Shown: positions 8,519 through 16,595, counted from the first letter of the stretch. The stretch is 24,094 bases of DNA from DATKGQ01 sp035510715 (GCA_035510715.1 DATKGQ010000009.1:1-24094); one strand, 5' to 3'. Numbers and translations are program-made. The notes: generated by a model from the letters alone, not told the origin.

Positions 8519-9406
8519 ATGAAGTTTACGCTGTCTGAGTTTAATCAGAAGTTTCCAACAAGCGATGCTTGTTTAGATTATTTATGGCAGGTACATTATT
8601 CAGATAAACCTTGCATGGTTTGTGGCTTGTATGGGGGCTACCACAAACTGCCAAATCGTCCGGCATACCAATGTGAGTGTGGTAATCAGATTTACCCATT
8701 AGCACACACTCCTTTTCATAAATCAACAACAGACTTACGTACCTGGTTTTTAGCCATCTTCTTTATGACTAATACTCGTTCTGGTATGTCAGCTCTACAG
8801 TTTCAACGTATAAGTGGCGTTACCTACAAAACCGCTTGGAGAATATTTAAACAAGTACGCCTTATGATGAGTGACGATGAATCTCTGCTTAATGATGACG
8901 TTGAAGTCGATGAAGCTTATATGCAGCCAAAGCCTGAAAAGAATACCCGAGTAGAAAACAAAGCAAATAAAAGGGGCATGTACAATTCTGAAGTTTTGTT
9001 TGGTATGGTCGAACGTGGTGGCAGAGCTCGAATAAAGCACGTTAAAAGTTCTGGTGTAAGAATCCTCTTACCAGCTATCAAGCAACACATAGCCAATACA
9101 GCTGTTATCTACAGTGATGAGCATGGTTCGTATCGCTTGCTCAAACGACATGGCTATTTACACGAGACTGTGAACCATAGCAAACAGCAATACGTTGTTG
9201 GTAGAGTTCATACCCAAAACGTTGAGAATTTTTGGAGCCAATTTAAGCGTGGTATCTATGGTGTTTATAGGCACTGTGATAAGAAATACCTACAAGAATA
9301 CGCAAATGAATATGCATTTCGTTACTCGCATAGAAAAAGTGATGTACCGATGTTTGACCTTGTACTAAATAGACTACTTCTGGCCAACAATGTAGCAATA
9401 AATTGA
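8519..9406 (+). CDS. IS1595-family (ISXO2-like) transposase
   Basis: The 295-residue protein has an N-terminal zinc-binding finger (C32, C35, C52, C54) and a helix-turn-helix-like region around residues 88-112, followed by an RNase-H-fold catalytic domain. Catalytic candidates are D131 in VEVDEAYM, D200 in YSDEHGSY, and the Asn/Glu of QNVENFWSQFKRG near 234-237, as expected for the family. The length and motif order match full-length relatives and the frame is intact, so the element could be active. It is followed by a good intrinsic terminator. Confidence 0.93.
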   Translation: MKFTLSEFNQKFPTSDACLDYLWQVHYSDKPCMVCGLYGGYHKLPNRPAYQCECGNQIYPLAHTPFHKSTTDLRTWFLAIFFMTNTRSGMSALQFQRISGVTYKTAWRIFKQVRLMMSDDESLLNDDVEVDEAYMQPKPEKNTRVENKANKRGMYNSEVLFGMVERGGRARIKHVKSSGVRILLPAIKQHIANTAVIYSDEHGSYRLLKRHGYLHETVNHSKQQYVVGRVHTQNVENFWSQFKRGIYGVYRHCDKKYLQEYANEYAFRYSHRKSDVPMFDLVLNRLLLANNVAIN

Positions 9407-9479
9407 CACCAAAATACCCGAATCATATTATTCGGCATATTTTCACTTATTTTTCTCCATTATTCCATTCTTCTTTTTC

Positions 9480-9517
9480 TTCTCCCTTTATATAAATATA
9501 AAGAAGAGAATTTTTTT
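9480..9517 (+). terminator. Rho-independent terminator after the transposase
   Basis: A stem made of 9480-9484 with 9506-9510 and 9486-9492 with 9497-9503 (small internal loop, TAAA tetraloop) is followed by seven T residues at 9511-9517. It sits at the end of a long C/T-rich stretch (about 9440-9490). Confidence 0.7.
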
Positions 9518-9544
9518 GAGATTTACAGATCAAAATTAAAAAGA

Positions 9545-9570
9545 TAGTAGCAATATCGAAGTTGCTACTA
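9545..9570 (-). terminator. Terminator of the 9588-10559 gene
   Basis: A 9-bp perfect stem (9545-9553 with 9562-9570, 8-nt loop) is followed on the minus strand by a U-rich tract (ATCTTTTTAATTTT). Confidence 0.75.
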
Positions 9571-9587
9571 ATTTAGACGTTGAATTA

Positions 9588-10559
9588 TCAAAAATTAAGT
9601 ACTAATGAATTTACGACATTTGTAACTTCAGGCGCTAAGTTAGAGTAATCAAAAATCTGATATGGGTTTTGTCCGGAAGTATTCCAGGGTTGATCGCTTT
9701 CATTCCAACTAAAAACGGCAACGTAACCTTTATTCGCAATAATATAATTTATGTACGTATTCTGATTCCAAGTGTTTTTTGTGTAGTACTTAACATATTG
9801 TTCACTGTAGCCGTTGGTGGTAGTGCCACTATTTTGGTCAACAATAACAGGCACGGGTGCTTTACTAGACAACACTTCGCTTTGGATAGTTTGTGCTGGC
9901 GTTAAGTTGTTGTACCAAATTGATAGCCCTAAGAAATCTTCTGTTTTAGATGGAAGTTCGAATGACGCCGCATAATTACAAGTTTGGGCTAAAGAAGGAA
10001 TTGTATAAACACTTGGCGTATCGCATTGGTAGATAAGATCACCGGACTTCGTAGTGTCTGTGATTTCCGTTCCAGAAGTGCTGCCAGGTTTGTCTGATAA
10101 CTCTATCCATGTAGGTGGAATTTTTACAGAAACTTTTCCGTCGGTCGACTTAATTGTTTTTGCGCTAATTTGGGTATTAGTAACTGTCGCTTGGGTAGAT
10201 TTCGATGTAGATGTGTTTCCGGCAATGGGCTTAGACGAATTGTTAAATACAGTAAAGTACAAAACTGTCCCTAAGATTGCAAGGACTACTAAACCAATAA
10301 TAGCGAAGTAGGTTAACTTGGTCTTTTTAGGTTTTCTCTGCTCCGCTAGCAAAGGGTCGGCGCTTACTGGGGTTTGCGTTGCACCACCTACAAATAATCC
10401 CGTTGGCACCGAAGTTGGTGTAGCTATAGACGAAACCACAGGCTGTGCGTCTGCTACAGCTGGCGTAGGTATGGACTGGATTGTTGGCTGTAGAGGTTTA
10501 GTTGGCGAGGGCGCGTCTTGGTTTTCTGGCTTAACAGGTTGTATATTTTGGTCTTCCAT
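9588..10559 (-). CDS. Membrane-anchored exported-domain protein, unknown function
   Basis: This protein of about 323 residues has a long Pro/Gln/Thr-rich cytoplasmic tail, a basic KPKKTK stop and a membrane helix at about residues 83-104. A Ser/Thr linker then leads to an exported domain that includes KVSVKIPPTWIEL, a motif seen in PsbP-like or similar surface domains. That similarity is only suggestive. Two ATGs are adjacent. The -10 TATGCT (plus-strand 10566-10571) ends 6 nt before the second one, matching the spacing at other leaderless genes, so I chose 10559 over 10562. A terminator follows. Confidence 0.82.
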   Translation of the reverse strand: MEDQNIQPVKPENQDAPSPTKPLQPTIQSIPTPAVADAQPVVSSIATPTSVPTGLFVGGATQTPVSADPLLAEQRKPKKTKLTYFAIIGLVVLAILGTVLYFTVFNNSSKPIAGNTSTSKSTQATVTNTQISAKTIKSTDGKVSVKIPPTWIELSDKPGSTSGTEITDTTKSGDLIYQCDTPSVYTIPSLAQTCNYAASFELPSKTEDFLGLSIWYNNLTPAQTIQSEVLSSKAPVPVIVDQNSGTTTNGYSEQYVKYYTKNTWNQNTYINYIIANKGYVAVFSWNESDQPWNTSGQNPYQIFDYSNLAPEVTNVVNSLVLNF

Positions 10560-10595
10560 CATTCAAGCATAACACTTATGTTTATGACGAGAAAA

Positions 10596-10754
10596 TTAGT
10601 GCTTTTTCTTCTTGAGGTGCTGAATAACTAAGTCAAATCGTTCTTTGCCCTTAGGGTGCTCTAACTTAACCTTTTCGGTCTCTAGGCGCTTTTCAATTTT
10701 TTGCTGCCAGCCTTTATCTTTTTTGGTTAGCTTATGTAGCTTCTTTGGGGACAT
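10596..10754 (-). CDS. Small basic protein, unknown function
   Basis: The 52-residue protein is strongly basic (about one third Lys/Arg), starts MSPKKLHKLTKKDKGW and ends in a Lys/His tail, and is likely helical. It could bind nucleic acid, which is inference from charge only. A longer frame to 10817 exists, but the -10 hexamer TATACT (plus-strand 10762-10767) ends 7 nt before the ATG at 10754. This fits the window's leaderless pattern and makes the longer form unlikely. Confidence 0.65.
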   Translation of the reverse strand: MSPKKLHKLTKKDKGWQQKIEKRLETEKVKLEHPKGKERFDLVIQHLKKKKH

Positions 10755-10929
10755 GATTTTTAGTATATACCCTTTCTTCTCTTCAAAAGCATTATGGTAT
10801 GAGGGGATAATTGCCATATTTTTCTAGGATTGTCTAATTAACTGAAATTAACCATTTGTGATCAGTGAATCCAACCATAATATAATCGAAGGCTGCTCAT
10901 AACTGTTCTAAAAATTTATAGTTAGTAAA

Positions 10930-11592
10930 TTAAACTGAAACTGCCAGCAGAACAAGACCAAGTATGAAACTGACAATAATTAGCACCTGGTTGGAATAAT
11001 CAGTTAACCAGCGGCGAACAATGTCCAAAGTTTTATCCCGACGCGATGGCGGAGTCAGCTTAAAAGCCATAACCACAGCAATTTGCAGGATTAAAGCCGC
11101 TAAAGCATAAACAGCTACCGCCAGAGTCAAGGTGATGGCTGGTAAATCCCTTTGGCCGATTCTTATCATTGCTATCACGAATATAATATCTGCAATTGAC
11201 TCTGCGGCGACCAACAGTACACCAACCACAAACAGTTGCCAGTTGTTCAGCCTTAACCGTTTTTGAACTAAAGTTGATGGTTTAAAAGACAACTTACCGG
11301 CTTTTGTCCGCCAAAAAATAACTCCTGCAATAATTATCAAAATAACTCCTGCAATTGCTTCCAGACTCGGCACAAAATGGGCATATGAACTTTCAAAATG
11401 CATAATAATTACCCCAAAACCATGAGCAAATAGAAGCCCCATTAACATAAGTGACAAAAAACTTCCGCTCAAGAAAATAAAACTTCGGATATAGGGGTGT
11501 TGCTGAAGTAATAGTATCGGCATTATGGCAATACCTATTGGATCAATGGCCGAAAAACCAAGAAACACTAAAGTTACAAATAATGCCAGCAT
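10930..11592 (-). CDS. GAP/Sap-type membrane protein (LysE superfamily exporter)
   Basis: The protein of about 220 residues has six predicted membrane helices and the layout of the Sap/GAP family. That family is related to LysE exporters and includes proteins placed in mycobacterial glycolipid export. The N-terminal helix contains FSAIDPIGIAIMP, and a cytoplasmic basic loop follows helix 3. The -10 CATACT (plus-strand 11599-11604) ends 6 nt before the ATG at 11592, so this start is preferred to an in-frame GTG at 11607. Its promoter faces that of the small membrane protein at 11643 across a short shared region. Confidence 0.8.
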   Translation of the reverse strand: MLALFVTLVFLGFSAIDPIGIAIMPILLLQQHPYIRSFIFLSGSFLSLMLMGLLFAHGFGVIIMHFESSYAHFVPSLEAIAGVILIIIAGVIFWRTKAGKLSFKPSTLVQKRLRLNNWQLFVVGVLLVAAESIADIIFVIAMIRIGQRDLPAITLTLAVAVYALAALILQIAVVMAFKLTPPSRRDKTLDIVRRWLTDYSNQVLIIVSFILGLVLLAVSV

Positions 11593-11642
11593 TATGTCAG
11601 TATGCACTGCAAATTAGGCTGAAGTAAATATATAATATAAGC

Positions 11643-11858
11643 ATGAGTATAAATATCAACCTTAACCAAGATGATCGCGACCGCCTTGCCCTAGTGCTTT
11701 GTGCGGGTAATGGGGCGTTCACATTCTTTAGTGGTATCTGGCTGATTATTATTGGCAGCCTATATCATCAGAATTGGGTAAGATTACTGGCATTAATTAT
11801 GCTAGTCTTTAGCGCTATAACCTTAATTATTGGTCTGGTTGGATTACGTAATAATTAA
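11643..11858 (+). CDS. Small two-helix membrane protein
   Basis: The 71-residue protein has a short Asn/Asp-rich cytoplasmic start and two membrane helices at about residues 22-41 and 47-67. TATAAT at 11631-11636 ends 6 nt before the ATG, so the transcript is leaderless. It is divergent from the GAP-type gene. No family recognised. Confidence 0.7.
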   Translation: MSININLNQDDRDRLALVLCAGNGAFTFFSGIWLIIIGSLYHQNWVRLLALIMLVFSAITLIIGLVGLRNN

Positions 11859-11924
11859 GCACTCTTAACATAAAGAAAAATCAGCCGATTGATAAATCAG
11901 TAATTATCATAGATAATACTTGCT

Positions 11925-12398
11925 ATGTCGGAGTCGCTGAGGCAAGTGTCAATTGTATTATTAATAAAGAAAAATAATATTTTATTGGCCATGAAAAAGC
12001 GAGGTTTTGGCCAAGGTCTCTGGAATGGTGTCGGCGGTAAATCAGATCCTGGAGAATCGATTGAGGTAACGGCAGTTAGAGAATGTCAGGAAGAAATCGG
12101 TGTGACGCCAATTAAATTAACTAAAATGGCAGTTCTAAACTTTTATTCGCCGCCGCCTAAGGACAAGGATAATCAGCAGGCCCATGTCTTTATTTGTGAA
12201 CATTGGGATGGTGAGCCAACTGAGAGCGAAGAAATGCGCCCGCGATGGTTCGCGTTCAAGTCTATCCCCTTCACTAAGATGTGGCCGGGCGATATACATT
12301 GGCTGCCGTTAGTTCTTGATGGCATTAAGTTGGATGCTGATTTTACTTTTGACAGCAGTGACCAGTTGTTGGGTTATAAAATCAGAAATTTAAAATAA
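11925..12398 (+). CDS. MTH1-like Nudix hydrolase (oxidised purine nucleotide sanitiser)
   Basis: The 157-residue enzyme should hydrolyse oxidised purine nucleoside triphosphates such as 8-oxo-dGTP to the monophosphate. The Nudix box is perfect: G38-x5-E44-x7-R52-E53-x2-E56-E57-x-G59. The flanks resemble animal MTH1 closely: AMKKRGFGQGLWNGVGGK near the N-terminus, and EMRPRWF, IPFTKMWP and GYKIRNL near the C-terminus. The MTH1 base-recognition pair Asp119/Asp120 reads G122-D123 here, so one Asp is lost and base preference may be shifted. GATAAT (11912-11917) ends 7 nt before the ATG. Confidence 0.9.
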   Translation: MSESLRQVSIVLLIKKNNILLAMKKRGFGQGLWNGVGGKSDPGESIEVTAVRECQEEIGVTPIKLTKMAVLNFYSPPPKDKDNQQAHVFICEHWDGEPTESEEMRPRWFAFKSIPFTKMWPGDIHWLPLVLDGIKLDADFTFDSSDQLLGYKIRNLK

Positions 12399-12511
12399 TT
12401 TAAAAACACATACTTAACCAGTTTACTTTGTTATAAAGGGATGGTTGCTTAACTGTTGATGCTCATAAGACCCAATCATTACCTGCGGATAATATGACCA
12501 AAAAAGAAATC

Positions 12512-12529
12512 GATGCCGTTCCCGGCATC
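12512..12529. terminator. Short GC-rich hairpin after the Nudix gene
   Basis: A 7-bp stem (12512-12518 with 12523-12529) closes a TTCC loop. It has no T-run on the plus strand but lies between the Nudix gene and the HIT gene promoter, so it may end the upstream message. Confidence 0.4.
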
Positions 12530-12567
12530 CGCCCTAGGTATATCTAAGTTTTTGGTACAATAAATGC

Positions 12568-13020
12568 ATGAGTGATACTATTTTTGATAAAATTGCTCGC
12601 CGGGAAATTGAGGCATATATTGTGTGGGAAGACAGCCATCACGTGGCCTTTCTAACTCCTTTCCCCAATACTCCGGGTTATACCATTGTGATACCAAAGA
12701 CCAATCAGGGTGACTATATATTCTCGATTGACAACAAACAATATCTTGGATTACTTGAAGCAACTAAAAAAGTAGCCTTGCTGCTTGAAAAAGCATTGAA
12801 AGTTAAGCGTGTGGCGATGGTATTTGAGGGTACTGGCGTGGCTTATGTACATGCCAAGCTGATCCCGCTCCATGGTAAATTAGCCAGCCAAACCGGTGTT
12901 TGGAGTGATCATACTGTGTTTAATCCCAAATATACAGGCTACATTACAACTGCAGAAGGTCCAAAAATGGATGATGCCCAGCTTAAAACCATTCAGGCAA
13001 AAATAGTGTCAGCCCAATAG
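12568..13020 (+). CDS. HIT-family protein with an altered histidine triad
   Basis: The 150-residue protein has the HIT layout: the N-terminal IFDKIARREIEAYIVWED, the FLTPFPNTPGYTIVIPK strand pair, and the C-terminal triad region. HIT proteins hydrolyse nucleoside phosphoramidates or dinucleoside polyphosphates using H-x-H-x-H. Here the triad reads Y93-V-H95-A-K97 before LIPLHG. The middle, nucleophilic His is kept but both flanking His are replaced. It may be an altered hydrolase or a binding protein. TACAAT (12556-12561) ends 6 nt before the ATG. It converges on the broken TSUP gene with a 12-bp gap. Confidence 0.88.
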   Translation: MSDTIFDKIARREIEAYIVWEDSHHVAFLTPFPNTPGYTIVIPKTNQGDYIFSIDNKQYLGLLEATKKVALLLEKALKVKRVAMVFEGTGVAYVHAKLIPLHGKLASQTGVWSDHTVFNPKYTGYITTAEGPKMDDAQLKTIQAKIVSAQ

Positions 13021-13032
13021 GGCGTGGTTCTG

Positions 13033-13812
13033 CTAACTCCTAAATTTATAAAAAAGTATGATTGTTACGATTGAGCCGATAATAATTATGCCAGTACGTA
13101 GTATTTTTGTTGGCAGCTTGGCGCTATATTTTGCCCTATAGTAACCACCAGCCAAATTGCCGATCACAAATAGCGGCAAAATACGCCAATCTATCAAGCC
13201 GCGGGAAATAAAATATGTACAGTCAGCGACACCGACACTAACCCCGGCCAAGTTTTTTAAACCGTTCATTTGCTGTATATCTGTCAGCTGGGTTAGGCCC
13301 AAAAAAGCTAAAGTAATAATTCCAAAACCTGCCCCGAAGTAGCCTCCGTATAAAGAAAATACCAAAAACACGACTGCCACCAACAACAAAACCATTAAGT
13401 GATGACGTTTTCTAAGAGCCACTTCTCTGCTTGTATATAACCAATGGTGCAAATGCGATTGGAATAATAGCAGTATTACGGCCAAGGCTAAAAAATAAGG
13501 AACAATATGTTCGAACTCAATGTTTGAGGTATTAACCAGCAAAATTGCACCAAACAGGCCGCCTATAAAACAAGGTATTTACAGCAAGAAATAATGTCCC
13601 GCCAGTTTTTATAAGTGTTTGCGGTAGCCATATGCGGAACTGATAGTTCCGGGCTGGATAAGTAAGCTCATAGTGGTATTGGCGGTTATCGGCGGTAGAC
13701 CCAAGCTAAGCAATATCGGGTAAATAATTAACGATCCCCCGCCCGCCACGGCGTTTATGGTACCGGCCGCAGCGCCGCTAAATAAATATATAATCCAGTG
13801 CAAAATTGTCAT
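13033..13812 (-). pseudogene. TSUP (TauE/SafE) permease gene with two in-frame TAA stops
   Basis: One reading frame of 260 codons encodes a sulfite-exporter TauE/SafE (TSUP) membrane protein of normal length. The start MTILHWIIYLFSGAAAGTIN carries the family's AGTINAVAGGGSL motif. The second half has GGYFGAGFGI and repeated helices. Two TAA codons interrupt it at 13609-13611 (codon 68) and 13579-13581 (codon 78), with no frameshift, and the ten codons around them still look like protein (KLAGHYFLL, then IPCFIGGLFGA). TSUP proteins move sulfite, sulfonates or other organic anions. It is most likely a recent pseudogene. Sequencing error or read-through is possible but less likely. Confidence 0.85.
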
Positions 13813-13835
13813 TTATGAGTTTATTTTAAATGGTT

Positions 13836-13916
13836 ATGCCTAAAAAGAAAAAGAAACAAAGATGTATGAACTAATAGCGTAAGTGTTATACTAAATAATT
13901 ATGCCTAAAAAGAAAA
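13836..13916 (+). repeat. Duplicated start-codon region before the 13901 gene
   Basis: The 18-base string that begins TTATGCCTAAAAAG appears at 13834-13851 and again at 13899-13916, where it holds the real start. The upstream copy encodes a 12-codon open frame, MPKKKKKQRCMN. It looks like a partial tandem duplication of the gene's 5' end. Confidence 0.55.
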
Positions 13917-14563
13917 GAAGTACATCAAAAAAGATTCAGTTAACAGGTAAAACCAAGACTGTCTTAGTGGCAATTGGTGGCCTGATCATCCTGTTTTTCA
14001 TATTATTTATTGTTCGCGGCTGGATGCGGGTTACCGTTATACCGAAAACCGCATCAATTTTTTATACCAACAGTGTCAAAAATGCGCAAAACAATGAATT
14101 AAGGCAGCTAAATAACCCGTTTAAAACACTAGGCGCAACGGCTAACCCGAAAATCTCAACTAGCTGCAATTTAGAGATGGCCCAAAGTATCCACACCGAG
14201 ATTGATTGTAACGCCAGACAGCTAGCATACACTAAACTTCCGGTAACGACCGCCGGTCAGGCTGATATCCAGGCTCAGGCTCAGACTTTGCAAACTCTGT
14301 TATCAATTGACGGCTGGAACGGTGGTAGTAACGGGGTTACCTTAGCTAGCTTAATCGATGGAACAGCTAAGGGAATTGATTACTCACCAGATGCTAACTA
14401 TGAAAAAGTTATCGGTAATTATGACTGTGTATTTGATGTCATGATTGAATATGCCAATCCTCAGCCGCCGGCCGTTAATATCAGTCTTTCATGCGACCGG
14501 ACCTTGGATGTTCTCGGCGCCCCAAAGAATGAGTTTTATATTTCATCTAAAGGCCATATTTAG
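13901..14563 (+). CDS. Membrane-anchored exported protein with four cysteines
   Basis: The 220-residue protein starts with a very basic tail (MPKKKRSTSKKIQ), has one membrane helix at about residues 20-38, and an exported domain with four cysteines (STSCNLEM, EIDCNARQ, NYDCVFDV, SLSCDRTL) that could form two disulfides. No family recognised. TATACT (13887-13892) ends 8 nt before the ATG. The start region is duplicated just upstream. Confidence 0.75.
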   Translation: MPKKKRSTSKKIQLTGKTKTVLVAIGGLIILFFILFIVRGWMRVTVIPKTASIFYTNSVKNAQNNELRQLNNPFKTLGATANPKISTSCNLEMAQSIHTEIDCNARQLAYTKLPVTTAGQADIQAQAQTLQTLLSIDGWNGGSNGVTLASLIDGTAKGIDYSPDANYEKVIGNYDCVFDVMIEYANPQPPAVNISLSCDRTLDVLGAPKNEFYISSKGHI

Positions 14564-14617
14564 TTAACAAAATTAGTACAGGGATAATTTACCAGTGTTA
14601 TTTGGTATACTCGGGCT

Positions 14618-15112
14618 ATGATTATTAGGAATTACCAGGAAGCAGATTTCGCTGATCTCGTCAGGCTAATGGATGAATTTAATGATTACATAGTATCGGT
14701 TGACACTAGCGGTGTTGTTAAAAGTTATACTTCGCCGGCCGACTGTGAAACATATACAATACAAACCATAAAAGATGCTAATGAAAGAAACGGTTTTATA
14801 TATGTAGCCGAAGAGAATGGTAATATCATCGGCTTTGTGCAAGGCATTATTGATAATAATGATAAGGATATACTCTATGTACTTACTCATATTCCCTTTG
14901 CCGATGGATGGATAGGAGAGTTATATGTTAAGCCGGAATTCCGGGGCCAAGGCATAGGCAAACAATTGGTAGCCAAAGCCAACTGCTATTTTAAAGGAAA
15001 AGGCTGTAAATATGTAAGGGTGTATGTTCTAAATGACAACGTTAATACGGTTAATATTTATAAAAAATTAGGATTTAAGATCAGAGATCTTGAAATGCTT
15101 AGTGAGCTATAA
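14618..15112 (+). CDS. GNAT-family N-acetyltransferase
   Basis: The 164-residue enzyme should transfer an acetyl group from acetyl-CoA to an amine. Motif A, which binds the CoA pyrophosphate, is clear: IGELYVKPEFRGQGIGKQLV, with the R/Q-G-x-G-K/A loop. The motif B region NVNTVNIYKKLGFK follows. The substrate could be a ribosomal protein, a small amine or a drug and cannot be told. TATACT (14606-14611) ends 6 nt before the ATG, so the gene is leaderless. Confidence 0.9.
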   Translation: MIIRNYQEADFADLVRLMDEFNDYIVSVDTSGVVKSYTSPADCETYTIQTIKDANERNGFIYVAEENGNIIGFVQGIIDNNDKDILYVLTHIPFADGWIGELYVKPEFRGQGIGKQLVAKANCYFKGKGCKYVRVYVLNDNVNTVNIYKKLGFKIRDLEMLSEL

Positions 15113-15172
15113 ACATCAATTTTAATTGTCAGCTAATGGTGTATTGCTAATATTTAGTATGATTTACATAAG

Positions 15173-15856
15173 ATGAAATACACTTATGAAATTAAATTAG
15201 ATGTTGATAAAGATGCCTCTAACTGGTTTGTGGGGTGTAACCGTATCTCTAAAGGAATGGATTGGAAACAAAGAGCGCCAAAAGAAATTGTCGATCAGAT
15301 CCATGGCAAAACTGAAGAGCAAGCTTATCGTTTTCTGATCCCTTTCTTAAAAGAAAAATATAAAACCGATAAAGAGTGGACTAATTATTATATGGCTTAT
15401 ATAAACTTAGAGTATAAGTATAAATTTACAAAAGCTTGCCATAAAATTGCCGAAATAACTAAAAAACCGCTCTATCGCAATGATTTCACGACTTTTTTAA
15501 CAACCTTTCCTAGGGGTCCATATAATTATGAATTAGGTTATTTTTTATGGCCAATCGACTGGGATGATCCAATAAGGGGTTTTATGCACGAATTGCTACA
15601 TTTTCAATTTATCCATTATTGGAGTGTTGAGGGTAATCCGGTGGGTAAATTGAGTGATGACCAGTTTGATTGGATTAAAGAATCATTGACGGTTATTCTG
15701 GATAATGACCTACGCCCGCTTATTAAATGGCCCGATATGGGCTATGAGATACACAGCGCGTATCGACAGGAGCTACACAAGTTTTGGGAAAAGAACAAAG
15801 ATTTTAATAAATTAGTAAAATTCGGCTTAAAGAAACTCCCCGAATACTTTAAATAA
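15173..15856 (+). CDS. Possible zincin metallopeptidase (HExxH protein)
   Basis: The 227-residue soluble protein contains H139-E140-L-L-H143, the zincin metal and catalytic motif, and E170 in WIKESLTVIL 27 residues later, where gluzincins place their third zinc ligand. A peptidase or other hydrolase is plausible, but the rest matches no family I know. It has no signal peptide, so it would act in the cytoplasm. TATGAT (15158-15163) ends 9 nt before the ATG. A short AT-rich gap follows before the next gene. Confidence 0.75.
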   Translation: MKYTYEIKLDVDKDASNWFVGCNRISKGMDWKQRAPKEIVDQIHGKTEEQAYRFLIPFLKEKYKTDKEWTNYYMAYINLEYKYKFTKACHKIAEITKKPLYRNDFTTFLTTFPRGPYNYELGYFLWPIDWDDPIRGFMHELLHFQFIHYWSVEGNPVGKLSDDQFDWIKESLTVILDNDLRPLIKWPDMGYEIHSAYRQELHKFWEKNKDFNKLVKFGLKKLPEYFK

Positions 15857-15914
15857 TTTAAGTTGCAGTGATCGAATTTTGATGGAATAAAGCTTATATT
15901 GTATTATTTTATTT

Positions 15915-16526
15915 ATGACTGCGCTAGAAACCATTATTTTGCGAACTATTCAAAGCCCTCAGTATCCCCAAAGAAAAGCTGTTGCTGGCGTATTAAACAA
16001 TGAGGAAGAATTATGGGAAGTGTTTTCTCCCTACCAACAGGATCGGAACCCAGACGGAATGCCACCGTTAGATGATCTTGAACTGGCCATTCCAGCCTGG
16101 TTCGGTGTAAATCTTTTTTCCTTTTTCAGAACGTATCTAGCCCAAGATAACCTCAGCGATGGATATGATGAATATAATTGTCACCGCTTTGCTTTATGGA
16201 TGATTAACTCTTCTTCAGCCGTCAAAGACGGTCTTTTATATGACGCACCGGAAATCCAACAAACTATACGCGAGGGTCGGGTGATTTCTAATGGACTGCT
16301 TGAACTGGGTCAACTTGGAGTTTTTGGTTGCCTAGACCAATTAGAAGTTAAAGCTTACCATAGTTTAATCGGCTTAGGTGAACAATCCGAACCAAGTAAT
16401 CAATGTATCCAGGTCAGCGAATGGTCTGGCCGGTTATCATTAAGCAGCTTAGCAGATGTCCCGGATTACTATCATGTTGACAAATCCCCAGCCGGTAAAA
16501 TATTCGTCCAGGCAGACGCTGACTAG
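15915..16526 (+). CDS. Hypothetical protein with a Cys/His pair
   Basis: The 203-residue soluble protein has YNCHRFALWM (C89) and, about 60 residues later, AYHSLIGLGE (H149). This order recalls papain-like or NlpC/P60-type amidases, where a helix-borne Cys precedes a strand-borne His, but no third residue can be assigned and the family is not recognised. It carries no signal peptide. TATTAT (15902-15907) ends 7 nt before the ATG, supporting the start. Confidence 0.7.
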   Translation: MTALETIILRTIQSPQYPQRKAVAGVLNNEEELWEVFSPYQQDRNPDGMPPLDDLELAIPAWFGVNLFSFFRTYLAQDNLSDGYDEYNCHRFALWMINSSSAVKDGLLYDAPEIQQTIREGRVISNGLLELGQLGVFGCLDQLEVKAYHSLIGLGEQSEPSNQCIQVSEWSGRLSLSSLADVPDYYHVDKSPAGKIFVQADAD

Positions 16527-16595
16527 CTCTGATATAAATGTTTAAATAGACTATATGTTTACAACTGTTAGTAAGATTGTTTAAGCTGTAAGCAA

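Larger units (their letters stand above)
8484..9411 (+). mobile_element. IS1595-family insertion sequence, ends not resolved
   Basis: The transposase gene is bracketed by TTGACACCA at 8484-8492 and again, in the same orientation, at 9403-9411. These may be part of the element ends or incidental. I could not find convincing terminal inverted repeats or a target-site duplication, so the true boundaries may lie outside these coordinates or may have decayed. Confidence 0.45.

Noticed and set aside
9440..9490. Pyrimidine-rich tract as a special regulatory element
   Set aside because: It leads straight into the stem of the transposase terminator and shows no further repeat or structure.
12495..12547. 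A 17-codon open frame MTKKEIDAVPGIRPRYI
   Set aside because: It overlaps a hairpin, has no promoter or ribosome site of its own and is too short to support.
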